Positions 1 through 5,340 of a stretch of DNA of 6,251 bases are shown here, piece by piece. The DNA is from Pseudomonadota bacterium. Lineage in GTDB: Bacteria; Pseudomonadota; Gammaproteobacteria; Burkholderiales; Burkholderiaceae. The position numbers were made by a program, and so were the translations under genes. The stretch is taken from assembly GCA_963205525.1 (NCBI GenBank), contig CAUJJP010000126.1:1-6251 (forward strand), given 5' to 3'. The number at the start of each line of letters is the position of its first letter. Within the stretch, counting starts at the first letter, position 1. Below the pieces are notes generated by a model. That model saw only the letters and a list, made by a program, of their open reading frames with translations. It was not told the DNA's origin and did no database searches.

Positions 1-1586
1 GCGAAGCCGTCGGACTCGATGTTGTCGGCCATTCCGACCGCCTCGAAGCCGGCACCGCTGATCGCACCGAGGCGGTTGCCGCCGACCTTCTTGCCGTGCA
101 GCGCGCCCGCGATGTAGAACAGGTCGTCGAAGGTGTCGAGATCCTCGGTGACGATCGCACCGGCGTGACGGACCACCGACTCGAACAGCCCCAGGCCGCC
201 CGCAATCGAAGCCGTGTGCCCCATGACACCGCCCTGGCCGGGCGCAGTCCGCCCCGACTTGTAGACGACGATCTGCCTGCCGTTGAGCACCGCCTTGCGC
301 ACCGCCCGGGCGAAGTGCAGGCCGTCGAGATCCGTGAAGCCCTCGACGTAGATGACGAGCGTGTCGATGCCGGGCAGATCGGCGAAATAGCTCAGCATGT
401 CGCCGTGCGTGAGGTCGGTCTGGTTGCCCAGTGCGAGCATGTAGGCCGGATCGAGCCAGGGGTTCTGTGACATCCGGGTGATCATGAAGGCGCCGCTCTG
501 CGACAGCATCACCGAATTGCGCACCGGCTTCTTCTTCGGCTTCGGGAGCCGCTCGAGCGGGATGAACCAGGAGTCGTAGCTGCCCGGATGAGACACCACG
601 CCCAGGCAGTTGGCGCCGAGGAAGATCGGGCCTCCGCCGGGCCTGCCGTGGGCGGCGTTGATACGCGCCGCCAGTGCAGCCGCCGGCTCGCGACTCTTCT
701 TCGTCTCGCCCATGCTGCCCGGGATCAGCATCACCGCATCCACCGAGTCGGACTCGATGATCTGGTCGACGAGTTCGTAGACCGCGCTCGCCGCTACCGC
801 GACGATGAGCATGTCGAGCTTGCTCTCGAGTGCCTTCAGGCCATCGATGCAGCGCACGCCGTCGATCTCGGTCTCGCCCGGCTTGAGCACCAGCAGCTGC
901 TCCTTCGGGTAGCCGCTGCCGATCAGGTTGCGCAGGATGATGCGGCCGAAGTTCATGCCGCTGCCGGAGACGCCGATGATGCCGATGCGCTTGGGGTGGA
1001 TCAGCTTGTCGATCTTGGCGATCGGCCGCGCCAGCCGGCCCGGCTGCGGCTGGCCGAAGCTGCAGCTCGCCGCCGCTGCGCCCAGGCCCGCGCCGACGCG
1101 CACCGGGTTCAGCTCCAGCGCCTGCAGCACGAAGCCGGCGTCGGCCTGGCCGGGCGCGAAGGCACGTGCGAGCTCGAGCATCTGGGCAAAGCAGTGCCGC
1201 AGCGCGGCCTCGGGCAGTGCCTTGCCATCGCGCAGGGCCTGCGCAGCCAGCCGCTGCCAGGCCAGAGTGCGCTTGAACAGGCGCATGAAGTCATCGGCGT
1301 CGGTCAGATCGGCGGCGGCGTAGACCGAGGCGCGGTCGCGCTTGTAGTTGGCCTCGTCGAGCTCGGCCTCGAGGCCACCGAAGCCGGCGCCCAGCACCAT
1401 GCCGAACTCGCGCGTCGCGTTCAGCGTGATGCGCAGCTCGGCCGCAGCCGCTGCGGCCTGCGCGTCTAGCGCGACCCCCAGGCCGGCGAGCAGCTGCGCA
1501 AGCGCGGCCGGTTCGAGGCTGTCGCGCCCCTGACCGGCGGCCTGGCGCATCAGCTCGGCAGCCTGTGTCGTGATGGAAATGCTCAC
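1..1586 (-). CDS. NDP-forming acyl-CoA synthetase-like protein, C-terminus cut by window edge
   Basis: First 528 codons, open to the left edge. The family joins a carboxylic acid to CoA using ATP or GTP, through an acyl-phosphate and a phosphohistidine; it is cytoplasmic. Seen here: residues 30-165 resemble the second half of an ATP-grasp_5 domain (EFG near 58, GAGFGGLE at 66-73, ELNP at 158-161). A Rossmann-type CoA-binding domain starts near 195 (RIGIIGVSGSG at about 200-210). A succinyl-CoA-ligase flavodoxin-like domain follows, with LSQSGAF near 361-367, LGNQTDL and YVEGF. GHTAS carries His457, which fits the phosphorylated histidine. The GTG start at 1586 is chosen because GGAGGGA lies just upstream and the frame is conserved-looking from there. 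The gene is codirectional with the chemoreceptor but 260 bases away, so it is probably a separate unit. The substrate cannot be told from the sequence. The ATP-grasp N-lobe with its nucleotide-binding lysine is not visible in this part; it may be absent, lie beyond the edge, or be supplied by a partner. The family call is secure, the enzyme activity less so. Confidence 0.85.
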   Translation of the reverse strand, partial: MSISITTQAAELMRQAAGQGRDSLEPAALAQLLAGLGVALDAQAAAAAAELRITLNATREFGMVLGAGFGGLEAELDEANYKRDRASVYAAADLTDADDFMRLFKRTLAWQRLAAQALRDGKALPEAALRHCFAQMLELARAFAPGQADAGFVLQALELNPVRVGAGLGAAAASCSFGQPQPGRLARPIAKIDKLIHPKRIGIIGVSGSGMNFGRIILRNLIGSGYPKEQLLVLKPGETEIDGVRCIDGLKALESKLDMLIVAVAASAVYELVDQIIESDSVDAVMLIPGSMGETKKSREPAAALAARINAAHGRPGGGPIFLGANCLGVVSHPGSYDSWFIPLERLPKPKKKPVRNSVMLSQSGAFMITRMSQNPWLDPAYMLALGNQTDLTHGDMLSYFADLPGIDTLVIYVEGFTDLDGLHFARAVRKAVLNGRQIVVYKSGRTAPGQGGVMGHTASIAGGLGLFESVVRHAGAIVTEDLDTFDDLFYIAGALHGKKVGGNRLGAISGAGFEAVGMADNIESDGF

Positions 1587-1593
1587 TGCTTCG

Positions 1594-1600
1594 TCCCTCC
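1594..1600 (-). promoter_or_regulatory. Shine-Dalgarno site of the acyl-CoA synthetase gene
   Basis: On the minus strand GGAGGGA is followed by seven bases and then GTG at 1586. This is the only strong ribosome binding site in the window, and it decides the GTG start. No ATG in the same frame with comparable support lies nearby. Confidence 0.75.
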
Positions 1601-1641
1601 ACTTGCATGTCGATTCGGTGCAAGAGGCGAACGCTAGCACG

Positions 1642-1669
1642 CAGATGCGCGCTGCCGGCGCAGCATCTG
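1642..1669. repeat. Bulged stem-loop / inverted repeat upstream of the acyl-CoA synthetase
   Basis: CAGATGC (1642-1648) pairs with GCATCTG (1663-1669). Inside it GCGC (1649-1652) pairs with GCGC (1658-1661), leaving one bulged A at 1662 and a five-base loop. That gives 11 base pairs. It lies about 56-83 bases before the GTG start. No run of T follows on either strand, so it is not a canonical intrinsic terminator. It could be an operator, a processing or stability structure in the leader, or chance in GC-rich DNA. Confidence 0.5.
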
Positions 1670-1693
1670 GGCCGGACTTGAGCCATGTCTAAT

Positions 1694-1720
1694 CGGCGGC
1701 CACCGGCGGCCACCGGCGGG
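1694..1720. repeat. Short 10-bp tandem repeat (about 2.7 copies)
   Basis: The unit CGGCGGCCAC occurs at 1694-1703 and 1704-1713, and a third copy begins at 1714 (CGGCGGG). It lies in the gap between the chemoreceptor and the acyl-CoA synthetase, next to the 12-bp repeat. No gene covers it. It is low-complexity GC-rich sequence with no evident function. Confidence 0.6.
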
Positions 1721-1737
1721 CGCCACGGGGAACGCGC

Positions 1738-1809
1738 GGTGCCTTCCGCAGCGTCGTCCGCGCTGCCGTCCGCGCTGTCGTCCGCGGTGACGTCCGCGCT
1801 GTCGTCCGC
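1738..1809. repeat. 12-bp tandem repeat, six degenerate copies
   Basis: Six consecutive 12-base units end in TCCGC on the plus strand. The best unit, GCTGTCGTCCGC, is at 1774-1785 and again at 1798-1809. The others (1738-1749, 1750-1761, 1762-1773, 1786-1797) differ at a few positions. A more decayed unit may follow at 1810-1821. The array starts 38 bases after the chemoreceptor stop codon. On the minus strand one frame reads as an Ala-Asp-Asp-Ser-like tetrapeptide repeat, but that frame is not the chemoreceptor frame and has no start or ribosome site of its own. It is probably a non-coding minisatellite. Confidence 0.8.
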
Positions 1810-1846
1810 GGCGTCGCGTGTGCTGTCTGCGGTGCCGCGCCCGGGC

Positions 1847-3796
1847 TCAGGTGCGGAAGCTGGCCACCGCACCCTGCAGCGCCTGCGCCTGCTCGTGCAG
1901 GCTGTGCGCGGCGGCGGCGCTTTCCTCCACCAGGGCCGCGTTCTGCTGCGTCACGCGGTCCATCTCCGACACCGCCTCGCCGACCTGGGCCACGCCGCGC
2001 GCCTGCTCCTGCGCCGCGTTGCTGACCTCGGCAATGAGGTCGGAGACGCGGCCGATCGAGGCCACCACGTCGCCCATGGTGCTGCGCACCTGGCGCCCGT
2101 GGCCCACCCCGTCCTCGACCCGCGCCTGGCTGGCCGCGATCAGGCCGCGCACCTCGCGTGCGGCCGTGCTGCTGCGCTGCGCGAGCGCACGCACCTCGCT
2201 GGCGACGACCGCGAAGCCGCGCCCCTGCTCGCCGGCGCGCGCCGCTTCGACGGCGGCGTTCAGCGCCAGGATGTTGGTCTGGAAGGCCAGGCTGTCGATC
2301 GTGCCCACGATGTCCTGCATGCGCCGCGCGCTGTCGCTGATCTGCTCCATCGCCGACACCAGGCCGTCCACCGAACGGCCGCCGGCGTCGGTCACCTCGC
2401 GTGCGCTGTGCGCCAGCGTGGCGGCCTGGCGCGCCGCTTCGGCGCTGCCGGCGATGGTGCTGCGCAGCTCCTCCATCGACGCCGCGGTCTGCTGCAGCGC
2501 GCTGGCCTGCGCCTCGGTGCGCGCCGACAGGTCCTGGTTGCCCTGCGCGATCTGCGCGCTCGCGGTGGCGACCTGCACCGCGTTGTCGCGCACGCCGCCC
2601 ACCAGGCGGCGCAGCTGGGCGCTCATGCTGGCGAGCGCGGCGCGCAGCTGGGCACCCTCGTCGGCACCCGCGCTGCTGGCGCCGGACGCCGGCCCGGCGT
2701 CTGCGCTGGCCAGGTCGCCCGCCGCCACCGCATCGGCACGGCCGATGGCGTCGCGGATCGAGCGCGTGGTGCTGCGCGCGATGCGCCAGCCCAGCAAGGC
2801 GGCGCTCACGCCCAGCGCGAGCAGCACCGCCAGCGCGAGCGCCAGCGCACGCCATTGCGCCGCTCGCTCGGCGTCGAGCTGGGCCGTCATCGCCGTCAGC
2901 GCGCTGGCGCCGAGCGCGGTCTGCGCGTCCACCGCGCGCGTCGTCAGCTGCCACCAGTCGCTGGCATTGGTGCCCGGCGCGGCGCCCGCGGGCGCCTCCA
3001 CCAGGGCCTGGCGCGCGAGCGTGAGCGCGGCGTCCAGGCTGCTCGCAGCCTGTGCCAGCGGTGCGTCCAGGGTCTGCGCCAGGTCCGGCTCGTCGCTGCG
3101 CGCGAGCGTGATCGCGCGCGTCGCAGCCTGGGCACCGACACCGATCTGCTCGATCAGGACCGCCACCCGCGCGCGCTGGCCCTCGTCCAGCTGGCCCTGG
3201 GCGAGCAGGCCGACACCGGTGCCACGCATCTGACCCACCAGCTCCGCCAGCCGCGGCAGCTGCTGCAAGGCGGCCTGCTGCAGGTGGAATCCGGCCACCT
3301 GCGGGTGGCGCGCCAGCCCGCTGTGCTCGACCAGGTCGGCCACCAGCGCCAGCTCGGCGTCCACCAGGGCGCTGTGGCGGGCGAAGGACTGCGCCGGCTG
3401 CAGGCCACCGGCCGCGACCTCGCCCACCAGGGCCTGGCGCTGGCGCCAGAGGTCTTCGGCGCGCCGGCTCAGCGCGCCGTCGTCCAGCACCGCAATCGCC
3501 TCCAGGGCCGACTTCTGGCGCGCCAGCAGGCTGCTGGCGACCTCGGCACGGCGGCTGCCCGCCTGGGCGTCGCCCGCGAGCGCGGCCATGCTCAGGCCGC
3601 GATGGACGGCGGTCAGCCCCGCCGCCTGGACGCCCGCCGCCGCCGGCGCCAGCGCCGCGTGCTCGCGTTCGGTGTCGGCCAGCCGGCTCCAAGTGCCGCG
3701 CAGCCACAGCGCCGAGGGGGCGGCGGCCAGCAAGGCGGCGAGCCCGCCGATGAGGAGGAACTTCTGCGAGAGGCGCAACTGCTGCAACATGGACAT
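1847..3796 (-). CDS. Methyl-accepting chemotaxis protein, 36-heptad (Tsr-like) class
   Basis: A complete 649-residue transmembrane chemoreceptor that would control CheA through CheW in the inner membrane. Seen: TM1 at about 13-32; a long, mostly helical periplasmic domain at 33-315; TM2 at about 316-337; a HAMP domain at about 338-395; a methylation helix (QQTAASMEEL near 435-444); the hairpin tip (AFQTNILALNAAVEAARAG, about 504-522, then EQGRGFAVVASEVRALAQRS); and a second methylation helix (VTQQNAALVEESAAAA, 615-636). Tip and helix lengths fit the 36H class. The periplasmic segment around VHRGLSMAALAGD (64-76) resembles the start of NIT-type or related four-helix sensor domains; the ligand is unknown. 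It ends in ASFRT with no NWETF-type CheR tether. The ATG at 3796 is chosen because TM1 follows at once; an ATG two codons later is equally possible, and neither has a clear ribosome site. The HAMP connector is about seven residues longer than in Tsr. It is divergent from the ubiquinone operon. Confidence 0.95.
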   Translation of the reverse strand: MSMLQQLRLSQKFLLIGGLAALLAAAPSALWLRGTWSRLADTEREHAALAPAAAGVQAAGLTAVHRGLSMAALAGDAQAGSRRAEVASSLLARQKSALEAIAVLDDGALSRRAEDLWRQRQALVGEVAAGGLQPAQSFARHSALVDAELALVADLVEHSGLARHPQVAGFHLQQAALQQLPRLAELVGQMRGTGVGLLAQGQLDEGQRARVAVLIEQIGVGAQAATRAITLARSDEPDLAQTLDAPLAQAASSLDAALTLARQALVEAPAGAAPGTNASDWWQLTTRAVDAQTALGASALTAMTAQLDAERAAQWRALALALAVLLALGVSAALLGWRIARSTTRSIRDAIGRADAVAAGDLASADAGPASGASSAGADEGAQLRAALASMSAQLRRLVGGVRDNAVQVATASAQIAQGNQDLSARTEAQASALQQTAASMEELRSTIAGSAEAARQAATLAHSAREVTDAGGRSVDGLVSAMEQISDSARRMQDIVGTIDSLAFQTNILALNAAVEAARAGEQGRGFAVVASEVRALAQRSSTAAREVRGLIAASQARVEDGVGHGRQVRSTMGDVVASIGRVSDLIAEVSNAAQEQARGVAQVGEAVSEMDRVTQQNAALVEESAAAAHSLHEQAQALQGAVASFRT

Positions 3797-3825
3797 GGCG
3801 GGTCGTTGATGCTCTGACCGCTTGT

Positions 3826-3852
3826 TGATCGGCCGCCGCAGCGGGAAATGAA
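3826..3852 (-). promoter_or_regulatory. Candidate sigma-28 (FliA) promoter of the chemoreceptor gene
   Basis: On the minus strand GCCGATCA (3833-3826) matches 7 of 8 bases of the FliA -10 element GCCGATAA. Exactly 11 bases upstream lies TTCATTTC (3852-3845), which matches 4 of 8 bases of the -35 element TAAAGTTT. Transcription would begin near 3819, giving a leader of about 23 bases before the ATG at 3796. Chemoreceptor genes are commonly FliA-dependent, which supports the call. The weak -35 half is the main doubt. Confidence 0.5.
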
Positions 3853-3867
3853 GGCCCGCGACCCGGG

Positions 3868-3895
3868 CATTGCCCACAACTTGCGCATGGCAATG
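3868..3895. repeat. Inverted repeat CATTGCC-N14-GGCAATG in the divergent intergenic region
   Basis: The perfect 7-base arms are at 3868-3874 and 3889-3895. The repeat sits upstream of both divergent promoters: 16 bases from the sigma-28-like -35 element and 37 bases from the FNR-like box. The position suits an operator for a dimeric regulator acting on one or both units. No known consensus is recognised, and chance cannot be excluded. Confidence 0.4.
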
Positions 3896-3931
3896 GGCCG
3901 GCGCGGCCTGGAGCCCCCATCTGCACCGGGC

Positions 3932-3973
3932 TTCAACTGGATCAAGGACGACGCCCGGGCGCGCTGCTAGGCT
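3932..3973 (+). promoter_or_regulatory. FNR/Dnr-like box and class II promoter of the DUF2249-ubiU-ubiV operon
   Basis: TTCAACTGGATCAA at 3932-3945 matches the FNR/Anr/Dnr consensus TTGAT-N4-ATCAA at 8 of 10 fixed bases, with a perfect right half. Its centre is at 3938.5. A class II site at -41.5 would put the start at 3980 (an A), and the -10 hexamer would then be 3968-3973, which reads TAGGCT and keeps the critical TA and final T. The leader to the ATG at 4015 would be 35 bases. Oxygen-sensing control fits the oxygen-independent ubiquinone genes downstream; E. coli ubiUV is known to be FNR-controlled. Which FNR-family regulator binds is not visible. Confidence 0.6.
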
Positions 3974-4014
3974 GGCGCCACTTCCCCTTCCCTCATCGCC
4001 GCATCCCTGCCGCC

Positions 4015-4311
4015 ATGGAAAACCCCCGCATCCACGTCCCCTCCGTCCCCCCGCCGCAGCGCCACGAACTGATCTTCGCCACCTTCGACGCCTTGCAGGT
4101 CGGCAACGCCTTCGAGATCGTGAACGACCACGACCCGATGCCGCTGTACTTCGCGTTCGAGCGCCAGCGCGAAGGCCAGTTCGCCTGGAAGTACCTGGAG
4201 TCGGGCCCCGAGCAGTGGCAGGTGCGCATCTCGCGCACCCGCCCGGCCGGCGCCAAGGCCGGCAGCTGCGGTGGCGGCAGCGGCGGCGGCTGCGGCTGCA
4301 GCGGTGGCTGA
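4015..4311 (+). CDS. DUF2249 domain protein with Cys/Gly-rich tail
   Basis: A 98-residue small soluble protein. The DUF2249 domain covers about residues 17-75, with the recognisable FDALQVGNAFEIVNDHDPMPL stretch (HDP at 39-41) and the FAWKYLESGPEQWQVRI end. The biochemical function of the family is not established; members are often found near denitrification and other anaerobic respiration genes. The tail is SCGGGSGGGCGCSGG with Cys85, Cys93 and Cys95, which might bind a metal or cluster (inference). It is the first gene after the FNR-like box, and its stop codon overlaps the likely ubiU start by eight bases, so the two are probably translationally coupled. The ATG at 4015 is the natural start, although the leader is pyrimidine-rich with no Shine-Dalgarno site. 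Confidence 0.85.
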   Translation: MENPRIHVPSVPPPQRHELIFATFDALQVGNAFEIVNDHDPMPLYFAFERQREGQFAWKYLESGPEQWQVRISRTRPAGAKAGSCGGGSGGGCGCSGG

Positions 4312-5332
4312 GACCGCAGGCGCGCGCGCACCGGTCAAGCCGCAGCTGGTCTGTCCGGCCGGCTCGCTGCGCGCGCTGCAGATGGCGGTGGACGCCGGTG
4401 CCGACGCCGTCTACCTGGGCCTGAAGGACGCCACCAACGCGCGCAACTTCGCCGGCCTGAACTTCGACGACGCGCAGGTGCGCGAAGGCGTGCGCTACGC
4501 CCACGCGCGCGGGCGCGAGGTGCTGATGGCGCTCAACACCTACGCCGACGCACGCGACATCGGCCCCTGGCAGCGCGCGGTCGACCGCGCCGCCGAGCTC
4601 GGCGCGGACGCCCTCATCGTCGCCGACGTGGCGGTGCTGGCCTACGCGCGCGACAAGCACCCCGAGCTGCGGCGCCACCTCTCGGTGCAGGCCTCGGCCA
4701 CCACCTGGGAGGCGATCGAGTTCTACCGCGAGCGCTACGGCATCCGGCGCGCCGTGCTGCCGCGCGTGCTCACCCTGTCGCAGGTCCAGCACAGCATCCG
4801 CCACACCAGCGCCGAGATCGAGGTCTTCGGCTTCGGCAGCCTGTGCGTGATGGTCGAGGGACGCTGCGCGCTCTCCTCCTACGTCACCGGCCAGTCGCCC
4901 AACACCGCCGGCGTGTGCTCGCCACCCTCGGCGGTGCGCTGGGACGAGACCGCAGGCGGCGTCGAGGCGCGCCTGGGCGGCGTGCTGATCGACCGCTACG
5001 CGCCCGACGAGCCGCGCGGCTATCCCACCCTGTGCAAAGGCCGCTTCGACGTCGAAGGCGCACGCGACTACGCGCTGGAAGAGCCCACCAGCCTGAACAC
5101 CCTGGCCATCCTGCCCGAGCTGATCGAGGCCGGCGTCTCGGCGATCAAGATCGAGGGCCGCCAGCGCAGCCCGAGCTATGTGGCCGAGGTCACTCGCGTC
5201 TGGCGCCAGGCCATAGACCACGCTGCCGCCGGTGCGCGCTACAGCGTGCAGCCGGCCTGGACGGCGCAGCTCGCGCGCTGGGCCGAGGGCCAGCAGCACA
5301 CCCTGGGCGCCTACGACCGCCCCTGGCGCTGA
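4304..5332 (+). CDS. ubiU: UbiU, oxygen-independent ubiquinone hydroxylation protein (U32 family)
   Basis: UbiU works with UbiV and the lipid-binding protein UbiT in the cytoplasm to hydroxylate the ubiquinone ring without oxygen; prephenate is the reported hydroxyl donor in E. coli. The 342-residue product is close to the E. coli length of 331 and matches it throughout: LVCPAGSL, DAVYLGLKDATNARNFAGLNF, HLSVQASAT, EPTSLNTL, IKIEGRQRSPSYV, TLGAY. Four cluster cysteines, C181, C188, C205 and C244, are each exactly 12 residues further along than E. coli C169, C176, C193 and C232, so their spacing is identical. The chosen GTG at 4304 overlaps the DUF2249 stop as GTGGCTGA. The frame is also open from a GTG at 4271, which would add 11 residues that are almost all alanine; this is judged unlikely. 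ubiV follows eight bases after the stop. Older databases may call it a U32 peptidase, but a protease role is not supported. Confidence 0.95.
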   Translation: MAETAGARAPVKPQLVCPAGSLRALQMAVDAGADAVYLGLKDATNARNFAGLNFDDAQVREGVRYAHARGREVLMALNTYADARDIGPWQRAVDRAAELGADALIVADVAVLAYARDKHPELRRHLSVQASATTWEAIEFYRERYGIRRAVLPRVLTLSQVQHSIRHTSAEIEVFGFGSLCVMVEGRCALSSYVTGQSPNTAGVCSPPSAVRWDETAGGVEARLGGVLIDRYAPDEPRGYPTLCKGRFDVEGARDYALEEPTSLNTLAILPELIEAGVSAIKIEGRQRSPSYVAEVTRVWRQAIDHAAAGARYSVQPAWTAQLARWAEGQQHTLGAYDRPWR

Positions 5333-5340
5333 ATCACACC

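Noticed and set aside
588..1469. A 293-codon plus-strand frame opposite the acyl-CoA synthetase, and another at 96-470
   Set aside because: They are antisense shadows. The minus strand gives a continuous CoA-binding and CoA-ligase protein across the same bases.
1839..1846. GCCCGGGC palindrome right after the chemoreceptor stop as a terminator
   Set aside because: The stem is only four base pairs with no loop, and there is no T-run, so it does not support a terminator call.
1291..1872. A 193-codon minus-strand frame over the 12-bp repeat
   Set aside because: It begins inside the chemoreceptor end and finishes inside the acyl-CoA synthetase in another frame. It has no ribosome site, and the two real genes explain its ends.
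1685..3817. A 710-codon open frame on the plus strand opposite the chemoreceptor, plus smaller ones at 1818-3233 and 2401-3024
   Set aside because: They are shadows of the GC-biased chemoreceptor gene. The translations are Arg/Ala-rich with no recognisable domain, while the opposite strand gives an unmistakable receptor.
3805..3829. Two GTTGAT direct repeats in the chemoreceptor leader as FNR half-sites
   Set aside because: Neither has a matching ATCAA half at the right spacing. One overlaps the sigma-28-like -10 element, which explains it better.
3797..5299. Upstream extension of the chemoreceptor frame by about 500 codons on the minus strand
   Set aside because: It runs antisense through ubiU and the DUF2249 gene and gives low-complexity sequence. 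The membrane segment directly after the ATG at 3796 marks the real N-terminus.
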